DNA from: Variovorax sp. 679
GTDB taxonomy: Bacteria > Pseudomonadota > Gammaproteobacteria > Burkholderiales > Burkholderiaceae_C
Assembly (NCBI RefSeq): GCF_003952185.1
Contig: NZ_RXFS01000015.1
Span: 56,412 to 120,411 of the forward strand
Direction of reading: 5' to 3'
DNA length: 64,000 nucleotides
This document shows, piece after piece, positions 34,890-43,535 of the stretch; position 1 is the stretch's first letter, and every line of letters begins with the position of its first letter. The position numbers were made by a program, and so were the translations under genes. The notes below the pieces were generated by a model, which ran no database searches, was not told the origin of the DNA, and worked only from the letters and a program-made list of their open reading frames with translations.

Positions 34890-35411
34890 ATGAACAAGAA
34901 AACCCGCATGCTGTGGACCGCCGCCTTCTGCGGCCTCGCCGCGCTCGGCGCGCAGGCCCAGGTGCCGGCGGACGCGCCGGCCGGCACTACCGTGCAGTGC
35001 AAGGACGGCAGCTATGCCTCGCCCGACACCAAGTCCGGCGCCTGCCGGGGCCACAAGGGCATCAAGACCTGGTACGGCAAGACGGCAGATGCCGCAGGCG
35101 CGAACGCCGCCGCGCCCGCAGCCGCGGCACCGGCGGCGCCGGCCGTGGAAACGCAGTCGGCCAAGGTGGACAAGACCGGCGTGGCACCGAGCACCGGCAC
35201 CGCCACGCGCACGCCCGGCTCGCCCGACCTCGCGAAGATGGCCGCCGCGCCCGGCGGCGGCCCGGGCAAGGTGTGGGCCAACGACGAGACCAAGGTCTAC
35301 CACTGCATGGGCGACCGCTACTACGGCAAGACCAAGAAGGGCGAGTACCTGAGCGAAGCCGACGCCAAGGCCAAGGGCATGCACGCCTCGCACAACAAGG
35401 CCTGTGGATAG
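34890..35411 (+). CDS. DUF3761 domain protein, secreted
   Basis: The 173-aa protein has a signal peptide (LGAQAQ) and near residues 29-52 the DUF3761 pattern TVQCKDGSYASPDTKSGACR followed by HKGIKTWYG. An Ala/Pro-rich linker leads to a second small Cys-containing module (YHCMGDRYYGKTKKGEYLSE ... HASHNKACG), which resembles a short calcium- or wall-associated motif. A CAGGAG ribosome site precedes the ATG. The function is unknown. It is followed at once by one copy of a dispersed repeat. Confidence 0.85.
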   Translation: MNKKTRMLWTAAFCGLAALGAQAQVPADAPAGTTVQCKDGSYASPDTKSGACRGHKGIKTWYGKTADAAGANAAAPAAAAPAAPAVETQSAKVDKTGVAPSTGTATRTPGSPDLAKMAAAPGGGPGKVWANDETKVYHCMGDRYYGKTKKGEYLSEADAKAKGMHASHNKACG

Positions 35412-35412
35412 G

Positions 35413-35500
35413 CTCTCCCCCAGGCTTCGCGCACTTCGTGTCGCTGCGCCAACCCCCTTCCGGGGGCAACACCTGAGGCCCGGCGAAGCCGGTTCCTCGG
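35413..35500 (+). repeat. Dispersed intergenic repeat, copy 1
   Basis: About 88 bases from ctcccccaggcttcgcgcac through the block ending ggttcctcgg recur in inverted orientation at 41547-41634 with roughly 90% identity by eye. The element contains a near-palindrome CCCCCTTCCGGGGG and a second inverted pair (CCCGGC/GCCGGT), so it can fold. It fills the space between two convergent genes. Confidence 0.85.
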
Positions 35501-35527
35501 TGTTTCGTGAAGGGGGCCGGGAATCGT

Positions 35528-36568
35528 CTACCTCGGCAGGGATTCGACTTCTTTTGTCCATCGGTCGATAAGGCGCTTGCGCTCGGCCGCCTTGCCGTAC
35601 TTCTCGAAGTCGTACTTGATGAGCTTCACGTCGGCCATCGACGGAATGCGCGGGTCCGGCTTGAAGGTCTTGTTGGCCGGCGACTGCAGGCTGCCCGACT
35701 TGCCGCCGATGGCCTGGCCCGCGGGGCTCATCAGCCAGTCGTAGTAGCGCTTCGCGTTCTCCTTGTTGCGTGCGCCCTTCACGAGCGCGATGCCGCCGAT
35801 CTCGTAGCCGGTGCCCTCGCTGGGCGCGGCGGTCTTCACGGGAAATTTGTCATACCGCCAGCGCTCGAAGCCGAAGATGAAGCTCACGCCGATGGCCACC
35901 TCGCCCTTGGCCACGTTGGGCGCCTGCGCCTGGCCGCTGCGGGTGTAGCTCGTGACGTTGCGGTGCAGCTTCTTCAGGTATTCGAAGGCCTCGTCCTCGC
36001 CCATCTGCTGCACCAGGCCCGCGATGATGGTGTAGGCCGTGCCGCTGGTGGCGGGGTGCGAGATCTCGATCTCGCCCTTGTACTCGGGCTTGATCAGGTC
36101 GGCCCAGCACTTGGGCTCGTGCAGCTTCTTCTTTTTGAGCACGTCGGTGTTGAAGCCGAAGCCGATGGCGCTTGTGTAGAAGCCGCCCACCATGTTCTGC
36201 GACAGCGCGTACTGCCGCACCGCCCAGTCGTGCAGGTCGTTGATGTAGGCCGGGCGGTAGGGTTCGAGCAGCCCCTGCTCGGCTGCCTGCAGGAACGGAT
36301 CGCCGGTGCCGCCCCACCAGATGTCGGTCTTGGGGTTGGCGGCCTCGGCACGCAGCTGGGCGCCGATCTCGCCGGTGCCCTTGTGGGCTTGCTGCACCTT
36401 GATGCCGGTCTCGCGCGTGAAGGCTGCTGCGGCGGCCTCGCACCAGCCGGCGTCGGTGCTGCACAGCGCGTTGACGGTGCCTTGCGCCGATGCGCTCGGC
36501 GCCACAAGAAGGAATGCCGTGGCAATGCCTGCTGCGGCGGCGATGTGCCGGATGGCGAATGGGCGCAT
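35528..36568 (-). CDS. ABC transporter periplasmic substrate-binding protein (Fbp-like)
   Basis: The 346-aa protein has a signal peptide (APSASAQ) and the fold pattern of iron- or phosphonate-type receptors: DIWWGGTGDPFLQAAEQGLL, then YTSAIGFGFNTDVLKK and SHPATSGTAYTIIAGL. The C-terminal KGARNKENAKRYYDWLMSP is typical of FbpA/AfuA-like proteins. No permease or ATPase gene is nearby, so it either serves a distant transporter or acts in sensing. The ligand is not clear; the classic FbpA tyrosine pair is not obvious. The dispersed repeat lies past its 3' end. Confidence 0.88.
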   Translation of the reverse strand: MRPFAIRHIAAAAGIATAFLLVAPSASAQGTVNALCSTDAGWCEAAAAAFTRETGIKVQQAHKGTGEIGAQLRAEAANPKTDIWWGGTGDPFLQAAEQGLLEPYRPAYINDLHDWAVRQYALSQNMVGGFYTSAIGFGFNTDVLKKKKLHEPKCWADLIKPEYKGEIEISHPATSGTAYTIIAGLVQQMGEDEAFEYLKKLHRNVTSYTRSGQAQAPNVAKGEVAIGVSFIFGFERWRYDKFPVKTAAPSEGTGYEIGGIALVKGARNKENAKRYYDWLMSPAGQAIGGKSGSLQSPANKTFKPDPRIPSMADVKLIKYDFEKYGKAAERKRLIDRWTKEVESLPR

Positions 36569-36619
36569 GGGCGGATCTCCTCGTTGTCGTTGTTGGAAGG
36601 CGCAGGATAGCGCCGCTCT

Positions 36620-37531
36620 TCAGCGCGCGGCCAGCAGCGGCGGCAGGTGCTCGGCCAGCCAGTCGGTCACCACGCGCGTCTTCAGCGGCAGGTAGCGGCT
36701 GCGCGAGCGGATCACGTTCAGCTCGAAGCCGAAGGGGCGCGGCTCGTCGAACACGCGCACCAGCGTGCCCGCCGCGAGCGCATCGGCCGCGAGCCAGGCC
36801 GGCAGGCGCGCGAGGCCCATGCCGCCGACGGCGGCCTCCAGCAGTACCTCGGCGCTGTCGCAGCGCAGGCGCGAGGGCAGCGTGACTTCGGCGAGTCGGC
36901 CCTCGTCGTCATGGAAGCGCCACGACGAGATCTGCCCGTCGCGCGCATAGAGCACGGCCTCGTGCGGCTCCTTCAGCTCGCCGACGCTGGCGGGACGCCC
37001 ATGCGCTTCGAGGTAGCCGGGCGAGGCGCACAGCACCATCCACTGCATGCCGACCGGCCGCGCGACCAGCTCCGCGCTGTCGGCGAGCTCGCCGCTGCGG
37101 ATGGCGAGGTCGAGCCCTTCCTCGACGAGGTCGACCCGCCGGTCGTTGAACGAGAGTTCGAGCGAGAGCTGCGGATGCTTGCGCGCCAGCGCGAGCAGCA
37201 ACGGCCCGACCTTCAGCCGGCCCAGCATCGCCGGCACGCTCAGCCGCACGAGGCCCGAAACCGTACTGCGCGCCACGTCGGCCATGGCCTCGGCCGCGTC
37301 GAGCTCGGCCAGGGCGCGGCGGCAGCGCTCGTAGTAGCCGTGGCCTTCCTCCGTGAGGCTCTGGCTGCGCGTGGTGCGCAGGAAGAGCCGCGTGTCCAGC
37401 CGCGCCTCGAGCCGCGCGATGCTCTTGGCCACGGCCGAGCGCGTGACGTGCAGCCGCTGGGCGGCCAGCGCGAAGCTGCCCGCTTCCACGGCGGCGACGA
37501 ATTCCTCTATGCCTTGCAGGCGTTGGCTCAT
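36620..37531 (-). CDS. LysR family transcriptional regulator
   Basis: The 303-aa protein has the LysR helix-turn-helix (FVAAVEAGSFALAAQRLH, then VTRSAVAKSIARLEARL) and a normal effector domain with LSLELSFNDRRVDLVEEGLD. It is divergent from the oxidoreductase gene at 37632 across 100 bases, its probable target. The inducer is unknown. Confidence 0.93.
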   Translation of the reverse strand: MSQRLQGIEEFVAAVEAGSFALAAQRLHVTRSAVAKSIARLEARLDTRLFLRTTRSQSLTEEGHGYYERCRRALAELDAAEAMADVARSTVSGLVRLSVPAMLGRLKVGPLLLALARKHPQLSLELSFNDRRVDLVEEGLDLAIRSGELADSAELVARPVGMQWMVLCASPGYLEAHGRPASVGELKEPHEAVLYARDGQISSWRFHDDEGRLAEVTLPSRLRCDSAEVLLEAAVGGMGLARLPAWLAADALAAGTLVRVFDEPRPFGFELNVIRSRSRYLPLKTRVVTDWLAEHLPPLLAAR

Positions 37532-37631
37532 TGGATACTTTCAAGCACCATTCGGAAGAAAATTATCCATCACTGGATATCCCTCATCGCCAATAACATG
37601 AAGGCTCCTTGTCTTTCCCTGGAGTTCTTTC

Positions 37632-38648
37632 ATGCAAGAAGAAGCCCGAACGCTGCGCCGCTGGCAGCTCCCCAAGCTCGGCCGCGCCCATCTCGAACAG
37701 GCCGAAGTCCCCTTGCTCGAGCCGGGCGCGAACCAGATCCTCGTGAAGGTGGGAGCGGTGTCGCTCAACTACCGCGACCTGCTGATGATTCGCGACGGCA
37801 TGGGCATGAAGTTCGACCTGCCCTTCGTACCCGGCTCCGACATGGCCGGCACAGTGGCGGCCGTCGGCTCCGGCGTGACGCGCTTCGCCGTCGGCGACCG
37901 TGTGGTCAACACCTTCTGGGGCGGCTGGATCGACAGCCACTGGCATGCCGACACCACGCTGCTCGGCGGGCCCGGCCCCGGCATGCTCGCCTCGCACGTG
38001 CTGATCGATGCCGCATGGGCCGTGGCTGCGCCTGCAACGCTGAGCCTGGCCGAGGCCAGCACGCTGCCATGCGCGGGCCTCACCGCATGGTTCGCGCTCG
38101 CGGAGACCGGCGGATTGCGCGCGGGCGAGACGGTGCTGATCCACGGCACCGGCGGCGTCGCGCTGTTCGGCCTGCAGGTCGCGCGGCTGCACGGCGCGCG
38201 GGCCATCGTGGTCACTGGTGGCGACGACGGCAAGCGCGCGCAGGCGCTCGCGCTCGGCGCCACGCATGTGCTGGCGCGCGACAGCGACTGGCCCGCCGAA
38301 GTGCGCAGGCTCACACAGGGGCGCGGCGCCGACCACGTGCTCGAACTCGCGAGCGGCCCCAACCTCGACCGCTCTCTGCAGGCCGTGAAGCAGGGCGGGC
38401 GCGTGTCGATCATCGGCATGCTCGGCGGCGAGACGCTGAGCGCGTCGTTCTACGCGATGGTGCTGGGCCGCGTGACGGTGCAGGGCATCGGCGTGGGCCA
38501 CCGGCGCGCGCTCGAAGACCTCGTGCGCGCCGTCGACGCGAACGCGCTCAAGCCGGTGATCGCCGCGCAATACGGCTTCGACGAGCTGCCCGCCGCACTC
38601 GATCACCTGGAACGCGGCGCGTTCGGAAAGATCGTCGTGACGCTGTAA
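37632..38648 (+). CDS. Medium-chain NAD(P)-dependent oxidoreductase, zinc-less
   Basis: The 338-aa protein has the MDR pattern: SLNYRDLLMIRDGMG, PFVPGSDMAGTVAAVGSGVT and AVGDRVVN. The nucleotide-binding loop is HGTGGVALFGLQVARLHGA. It lacks the zinc-binding cysteines and histidines of alcohol dehydrogenases, so quinone reductase- or enoyl reductase-like activity is more likely. A GGAG ribosome site lies nine bases before the ATG. It is divergent from a LysR gene that probably controls it. Confidence 0.9.
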   Translation: MQEEARTLRRWQLPKLGRAHLEQAEVPLLEPGANQILVKVGAVSLNYRDLLMIRDGMGMKFDLPFVPGSDMAGTVAAVGSGVTRFAVGDRVVNTFWGGWIDSHWHADTTLLGGPGPGMLASHVLIDAAWAVAAPATLSLAEASTLPCAGLTAWFALAETGGLRAGETVLIHGTGGVALFGLQVARLHGARAIVVTGGDDGKRAQALALGATHVLARDSDWPAEVRRLTQGRGADHVLELASGPNLDRSLQAVKQGGRVSIIGMLGGETLSASFYAMVLGRVTVQGIGVGHRRALEDLVRAVDANALKPVIAAQYGFDELPAALDHLERGAFGKIVVTL

Positions 38649-38834
38649 AAGATCACGAAACCCGTTGGTGCTGCACATGCAACGCAGTTGCGGCAATGCA
38701 CAAAAGCCGCGCCATCCGTGAACAGGTTCCGTTAGAGCTAATGACTTGCTCGACGCCCTCTTCTTGCGTTCCTAGAATCCGCCCGCGCATCGCCTCGCGG
38801 CCTGCGCGCTTTCTCAACTTCAGGATGGAGCGTT
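38649..38834. other. Intergenic region upstream of aqpZ
   Basis: This 186-bp gap should hold the aqpZ promoter. TTGCTC and TAGAAT hexamers near 38744-38776 are too far apart to be a convincing pair. No hairpin or operator stands out. Confidence 0.3.
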
Positions 38835-39542
38835 ATGGAACACAGTACCTATAAAAAGTGGTCTGCCGAGTTCATTGGTACTTTCTGGCTCACGCTCGGA
38901 GGCTGCGGAAGCGCAGTTCTGGCAGCTGCCTTTCCAAATGTCGGCATCGGCCTGCTCGGTGTCTCGCTGGCCTTCGGCCTCACGGTGGTGACGGGGGCTT
39001 ATGCGCTGGGTCCGATCTCGGGCGGGCACTTCAACCCGGCGGTGTCCATCGGCCTCGCGGCCGCGGGCCGCTTCAAGGCTTCGCAGCTCGCGGGCTACAT
39101 CGTGTCGCAGGTGCTCGGTGCCATCGCGGCGGCGGGCATTCTGTATCTCATCGCCACAGGCAAGCCGGGCGCGGACATCGGCGGCTTCGCCACCAACGGC
39201 TATGGCGAGCACTCGCCAGGCAAGTATGGGTTGACAGCCGCATTGCTGTGCGAAGTGGTGATGACGGCCGTGTTCCTGATCGTGATCCTCGGCGCCACCG
39301 CCAAGCGCGCGGCCGGCGGCTTCGCGGGCCTCGCGATCGGCCTGTGCCTCACGCTGATCCACCTGATCTCGATCCCTGTGACCAACACCTCGGTCAACCC
39401 GGCGCGCAGCACGGGCCCGGCTCTCTTCGGGCCGTCCTATGCGGTGTCGGAACTCTGGCTGTTCTGGGCGGCGCCCATCGCGGGCGCGATCATCGGCGCG
39501 GTGATCTACCGCGCGCTGCTCAGCAACGGCAGCGACGACTGA
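38835..39542 (+). CDS. aqpZ: Aquaporin Z
   Basis: The 235-aa inner-membrane channel has both NPA boxes, N67-P68-A69 (HFNPAVS) and N188-P189-A190 (SVNPARS). The selectivity-filter residues match water-specific AqpZ: Phe47, His176, Thr185 and Arg191. Six membrane helices are evident. It conducts water across the inner membrane during osmotic shifts. A GGATGGAG ribosome site precedes the ATG. It stands alone, with no clear operon partner. Confidence 0.95.
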   Translation: MEHSTYKKWSAEFIGTFWLTLGGCGSAVLAAAFPNVGIGLLGVSLAFGLTVVTGAYALGPISGGHFNPAVSIGLAAAGRFKASQLAGYIVSQVLGAIAAAGILYLIATGKPGADIGGFATNGYGEHSPGKYGLTAALLCEVVMTAVFLIVILGATAKRAAGGFAGLAIGLCLTLIHLISIPVTNTSVNPARSTGPALFGPSYAVSELWLFWAAPIAGAIIGAVIYRALLSNGSDD

Positions 39543-39600
39543 TCGATCGTCGCCACCGCCGTCGCCTTCATCATCATCAGCGACGGCAAGCGCAGCGGCC

Positions 39601-39939
39601 TCAGCTGCCGCTGCCCGACTTCACCATCGGCAGCGAAGTCGATTGCCCGATCGGCTCGGTGCCGCTCGGGTGCGAGGCCGCATAGGCGCCGGCCTGGATG
39701 TCGGACACCGGCGTCATCGAATTCATCGCGGGCGCGCTGGTCGACTGGCCAATGGCTTCGGTGCCGCTAGGGCGTGCTGCCGCCATCGCACCGGCCTGCA
39801 CTTCAGGCTTCTCGGGCGAGTTCATCTGCAGCGGGTGGAAGTCCGAGCCATCGGTGGTTTCGGCCGATGCGGTGACGGCGCCCATGGCTGCCAGCGCAGC
39901 AAAGGAACCGACGGCAAGAAGCTTGAAGGAAGTGCGCAT
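39601..39939 (-). CDS. Small exported protein with two tandem repeats
   Basis: The 112-aa protein has a signal peptide (TASAET). The mature part carries two copies of a unit of about 33 residues: VQAGAMAAARPSGTEAIGQS and IQAGAYAASHPSGTEPIGQS. The start at 39939 is preceded by AGGAGAACACACC on the minus strand. The sequence is mostly small and polar residues and is probably unstructured or a simple envelope protein. Similar short proteins with PSGTE-type repeats are common in Burkholderiales; the function is unknown. It lies downstream of the two-component system on the same strand, 190 bases away. Confidence 0.75.
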   Translation of the reverse strand: MRTSFKLLAVGSFAALAAMGAVTASAETTDGSDFHPLQMNSPEKPEVQAGAMAAARPSGTEAIGQSTSAPAMNSMTPVSDIQAGAYAASHPSGTEPIGQSTSLPMVKSGSGS

Positions 39940-40129
39940 GGTGTGTTCTCCTGATTCAGGTTGTCTCCGGTCACGAGCCATCGCGCGAACTGCGCGTGGC
40001 AGGACCTGAATGCACTCTAGGCACGCAGACTGAGTTGGATGTGAGCGAAGAGTTAGGCGCGCGTGAGCGGCGCGTTTTTTCCTGAAACTTTGGACCGCAC
40101 CGGCTTCATGCGCCGGACGGCCTTCCCGG

Positions 40130-41512
40130 CTACGCCGCTGCGGGAGAAGGCAGGTGCACGCGCGCCATCAGCCCCGGACTGTCGCTGCGATTGCGCAGCT
40201 CGATGCGCAGGCCATGCCGCTCGGCCGCCGTACGAGCTATGGCAAGCCCCAGCCCGCTGCCGCCCGCCGCGGCACCCGGCACACGGAAGAAGCGGTCGAA
40301 CACGCGGCCGATGGCGGCCTGCGGAATGCCGGGGCCGTTGTCGAGCACGTCGACCACCGCATGTCCCTCGACCTCGTGCAGCTTCACGTCGACCACGCCG
40401 CCTTCGGGCGCATAGCGCAGCGCGTTGTCGATCAGGTTGTCGAACACGCTGCGCAGTTCTGCCGCGGGCGCGAACACCACCGCTGCGATGCTGCCTTCGA
40501 AGCCGATGTCCACGCGCCTCGCATCGGCCAGCACCATCAGCTGGCTCACGCTGTCGCGCAACAGCACCTCGATGTCGACACGTTCGCCCGCGCCGCCGAC
40601 CCGAGGGGCGTCCTGGCGCGAGAGATGAAGCAGTTGCTCGATCAGGTGCTGCGCGCGCGTCACGCCCGCTTCGAGCTGGTTGAAGCGCTCGGTGGCCTCG
40701 CCCGCAGGCACGTGCGCGCGCAGGTTCTCGATCTGCAGGCCGATGGCCGCCATCGGCGTTCGCAGCTCGTGGGCCGCGTCCTGCACGAAGCGCCGCTGCG
40801 TGGCGAATGCACTGCGCACACGCGACAGCAGGTTGTTGAAGGCGCCCACCAGCGGCGCGATCTCGTCGGGCACGCGCGCGAGCGACAGCTCGGTGGGGCT
40901 GCGCTCGTCCTGCGAGGCCACGTCGCGCGCCACCGCGCGCAACGAACGCGAGGCGGCCGACACGATGATCCACAGGATCAGCAACGCCAGCGGCAGCAGC
41001 AGCGTGATCGGCAGGCCCTCGAGCAGCGCGCGGCGCAGGGCGCGACGGCGGCGGTAGTCCTCGTTCTGCAGCACCTGCACGCGCGGCTGGTCGACGCGCG
41101 TGCCGGGCTCGGCGGTGAACACGCGCCAGGCGGAGCCCGCATGCGTGCCGGTGTTCACGTCGCTGAAGCCGGGCCGCGCCTGCAGCGGCACCGTGAGCAC
41201 GGGCCACGAGGTGGCTCGCAGCGTGCCGCCGTCGGCGCTCCATATCTGCACGATGAAAGTGCCGCGCGAGAAGGCGGCTTCTCCATCGATCGGGTGCGGC
41301 AGCTTCTGCGGATCGCTGCCTGCGTACGACTCGGCCACCAGGCGCATCTGGTCGTCGAGCGCGTTGTGCACGAGGTTGCCGTACGCCACGAACGAAAACC
41401 ACGCCGTGAGCACGGCCGCGCCGAGGTGCAGCGTGATGAGCCAGAACAGCAGCTGCGTGCGCAGCGAGCGCGGCCGCCACCAGCGGCCCGTGCCGCGCGA
41501 AGTCCCGTTCAT
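40130..41512 (-). CDS. Two-component sensor histidine kinase
   Basis: The 460-aa protein has two membrane helices (about 19-42 and 165-187) around a periplasmic sensor loop of 120 residues. A HAMP-like linker follows, then the H-box DAAHELRTP with His248. The ATP-binding domain shows the N-box NLIDNALRYAP, DNGPGIP and GGSGLGLAIAR. It resembles the QseC/TctE group. The start at 41512 is chosen over a longer frame that would run through the dispersed repeat. It works with the response regulator gene 128 bases upstream. The signal is unknown. Confidence 0.9.
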   Translation of the reverse strand: MNGTSRGTGRWWRPRSLRTQLLFWLITLHLGAAVLTAWFSFVAYGNLVHNALDDQMRLVAESYAGSDPQKLPHPIDGEAAFSRGTFIVQIWSADGGTLRATSWPVLTVPLQARPGFSDVNTGTHAGSAWRVFTAEPGTRVDQPRVQVLQNEDYRRRRALRRALLEGLPITLLLPLALLILWIIVSAASRSLRAVARDVASQDERSPTELSLARVPDEIAPLVGAFNNLLSRVRSAFATQRRFVQDAAHELRTPMAAIGLQIENLRAHVPAGEATERFNQLEAGVTRAQHLIEQLLHLSRQDAPRVGGAGERVDIEVLLRDSVSQLMVLADARRVDIGFEGSIAAVVFAPAAELRSVFDNLIDNALRYAPEGGVVDVKLHEVEGHAVVDVLDNGPGIPQAAIGRVFDRFFRVPGAAAGGSGLGLAIARTAAERHGLRIELRNRSDSPGLMARVHLPSPAAA

Positions 41513-41546
41513 TGGCAGGGCAGACCGCCGGTCTGTTCGCGGAACA

Positions 41547-41634
41547 CCGTGGAACCGGCTTTGCCGGGCCACCGGTGTTGCCCCCGGCCGGGGGTTGGCG
41601 TAGCGACACGAAGTGCGCAAAGCCTGGGGGCGAG
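41547..41634 (-). repeat. Dispersed intergenic repeat, copy 2
   Basis: This is the inverted copy of the element at 35413-35500. Read on the minus strand it shares gcgcacttcgtgtcgct, then aacccccggccgggggcaac and the block containing cccggcaaagccggttcc. It sits between the response regulator gene and its kinase gene, inside what should be one operon. Confidence 0.85.
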
Positions 41635-41639
41635 CATCA

Positions 41640-42296
41640 TCATGCGGCTACGCGCCAGCCTAGCCCCCGCACATTGCGGATGGCGTCGGCGCCGAGCTTG
41701 CGGCGCATGCCGTGGATCAGCACGTCGATCGCGTTGCTGGTGACTTCCTCGCCCCAGCCGTAGATGCGGTTCTCGAGCTGCTCACGCGAGAGGATGGCAC
41801 CGGGCCGTTCAAGCAGCGCATGCAGCAGCGCGAACTCGCGCGCGGTGAGCGCCTCGCGCGCGCCGTTGACCACCACTTCGCGCGTGGTGAGGTCCAACTG
41901 CAGCGAGCCGCTGCCCACCAGCGAGTGCGCGGCGCCGTCGCGGCGGCGCACCACGGCACGCATGCGTGCGAGGAGCTCGCGGAATTCGAAGGGCTTGAGC
42001 AGGTAGTCGTCGGCACCGAGGTCGAGGCTGTGGATGCGGTCGTCGAGGCCGTCACGCGCGGTGAGCACCAGCACCGGAGTGGCGTCGCCGCGTTCGCGCG
42101 CTCGGCGCAGCACCTCGGTGCCGTCCTGCCTCGGCAGGCCGAGATCGAGCAGCACGCAGGTGTAGCCGCCGTCGCCCAGGGCGCTCTGTGCCAGTTCGCC
42201 GTCGCGCACCCAGTCCGCGGACCAACCCGCGCCCTCGAGCGCCTGCTTCAGGCTGCGCCCGATCATTTCATCGTCTTCCACCAGCAGAACGCGCAT
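41640..42296 (-). CDS. OmpR-family response regulator
   Basis: The 218-aa protein has a receiver domain with acidic pocket (VEDDE), phosphoacceptor Asp51 (LLDLGLP), and Lys101. A winged-helix output domain follows, with LTAREFALLHALLERPG and VTSNAIDVLIHGMRRKL. It pairs with the downstream histidine kinase. Two CTTAG half-sites 11 bases apart about 90 bases upstream may be its own binding site. Confidence 0.93.
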   Translation of the reverse strand: MRVLLVEDDEMIGRSLKQALEGAGWSADWVRDGELAQSALGDGGYTCVLLDLGLPRQDGTEVLRRARERGDATPVLVLTARDGLDDRIHSLDLGADDYLLKPFEFRELLARMRAVVRRRDGAAHSLVGSGSLQLDLTTREVVVNGAREALTAREFALLHALLERPGAILSREQLENRIYGWGEEVTSNAIDVLIHGMRRKLGADAIRNVRGLGWRVAA

Positions 42297-42380
42297 CGCG
42301 GCGACTCCTTCGGCCGCAAGGTAGCACGCGACCGGAATGATCGGAAGAGCCTGCGCCGTGGCGCAGAGTAGGTGCGAACA

Positions 42381-42396
42381 CTTAGCGCACGCTTAG
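42381..42396. promoter_or_regulatory. Possible response regulator binding site (direct repeat)
   Basis: CTTAG (42381-42385) and CTTAG (42392-42396) are direct repeats with an 11-base period, one helical turn. OmpR-family regulators commonly bind such tandem half-sites. It lies 85-100 bases before the response regulator start. Confidence 0.4.
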
Positions 42397-42416
42397 GCGG
42401 CGGGCGCTTTGCGGGG

Positions 42417-43535
42417 TCATGCCAGGCGCACGGCATGGCGCTCGCCTTCGCCGTCCGAGGTGAAGGCCAGCAGGTCGAGGGCTTCCTTCTCCACGCCGGT
42501 GCGGTCTGCCTTCGACCAGCGCGTGAACGGCTCCAGCACCACGGTGGCAACGTTCCTGGCGCGCTCGATCTTCCACACGCCCGCCACGAAGCCGTCGAGC
42601 AGCACCGTGCCGCGCACGATGCCGTTGACGGTGAACACCCGGGCGCGGTGCGCCTCGCTCAGCACACGGCTGCGGTCGGCATGCGAGAGCAGCAGGTTGT
42701 CCCACTCGGCGACGAGGCGCGGCGGCGCGGGCGTATCGGGGTCGGGCCGCGGCGCGCGTGGCAGGTCGTAGAGCTCCTGGCCGTCTTCGCCGACGAACAC
42801 GCGCAACCGGGGGCGCAGGCGCTCGGCCACGGCCTTCCAGCCGGTGAGCCCCGACCATGCGCCGGCATCGGCCAGCGTGGCGGGACCGAAGGCGGCGAGG
42901 TAGCGCAGCAGCAGCTCGTCCTGCGTGGCGGGGATGGCTTCGACGGCATCCCCGAGCCAGTCGCCGAGGGGCTGCAGCAGCGCGCTCTGGTGCGAGTTCC
43001 AGGTGCCGGCCGGCGGCAGATGCACCAGCGGCACGTTGTTGCGGATCAGCCCTGCGAGCGATGCGGTCTCGCGGCCCTTCCAGCGCTGGCCCAGGGCCTG
43101 CCCGAGTTCGGCGCTTGTGTGCGGCCGTTCGGCCAGCAACGCACGCCCCGCCTCGATCACCGCCGCACGGTCGATGCCGTCGAGCGCCTTCTTGTGGTTG
43201 CCCAGAAGGCCACGCTGGTGCACAGGCTCCAGCAGCGGGCGCCACGCCAGCGCATCGCTCGCGGCCATCAGGTGAAGGGTCGCGCGCATGGTCGACATGC
43301 GCACGACGCGGCGCTTGCGCAGCGCCTCGGTGAGCTGTTCGCGCCTGAAACCTTCGAGCCGGCTCCAGAGGCCGATGTAGGGCGGATTGGGCGCCTGTGC
43401 CTGCAGCCCGGCCAGCCGCTCGACGGCCTGCGTCGCCGTCAGCCTGCGCCGCTCCAGCAGCATCTGCCGCGCCAGCGTGGCGCGGTTCAGCGCGCGCAGG
43501 CTCAGAACTTCTCGTGCGGCGCCAGGTATCGCCAT
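42417..43535 (-). CDS. Winged helix DNA-binding domain protein (HTH_42 type)
   Basis: The 372-aa protein matches the family of winged-helix proteins with about 370 residues typified by Pfam HTH_42. Characteristic segments are LAGLQAQAPNPPYIGLWSRL near the N terminus, VVRMSTMRATLHLMAASDAL, and VNGIVRGTVLLDGFVAGVWK near the C terminus. Related proteins act in DNA damage tolerance (YcaQ/AlkX-like glycosylases are relatives). The start at 43535 is the first methionine giving family-like sequence; it overlaps the end of the pseudouridine synthase gene by 34 bases. Confidence 0.85.
   Translation of the reverse strand: MAIPGAAREVLSLRALNRATLARQMLLERRRLTATQAVERLAGLQAQAPNPPYIGLWSRLEGFRREQLTEALRKRRVVRMSTMRATLHLMAASDALAWRPLLEPVHQRGLLGNHKKALDGIDRAAVIEAGRALLAERPHTSAELGQALGQRWKGRETASLAGLIRNNVPLVHLPPAGTWNSHQSALLQPLGDWLGDAVEAIPATQDELLLRYLAAFGPATLADAGAWSGLTGWKAVAERLRPRLRVFVGEDGQELYDLPRAPRPDPDTPAPPRLVAEWDNLLLSHADRSRVLSEAHRARVFTVNGIVRGTVLLDGFVAGVWKIERARNVATVVLEPFTRWSKADRTGVEKEALDLLAFTSDGEGERHAVRLA

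Noticed and set aside
38744..38776. Promoter pair TTGCTC/TAGAAT upstream of aqpZ
   Set aside because: The spacing is about 21 bases, too long for a standard sigma-70 promoter.
40060..40080. GC stem followed by six T near the end of the histidine kinase gene
   Set aside because: On the plus strand no gene ends nearby, and the stem is only five pairs; not counted as a terminator.
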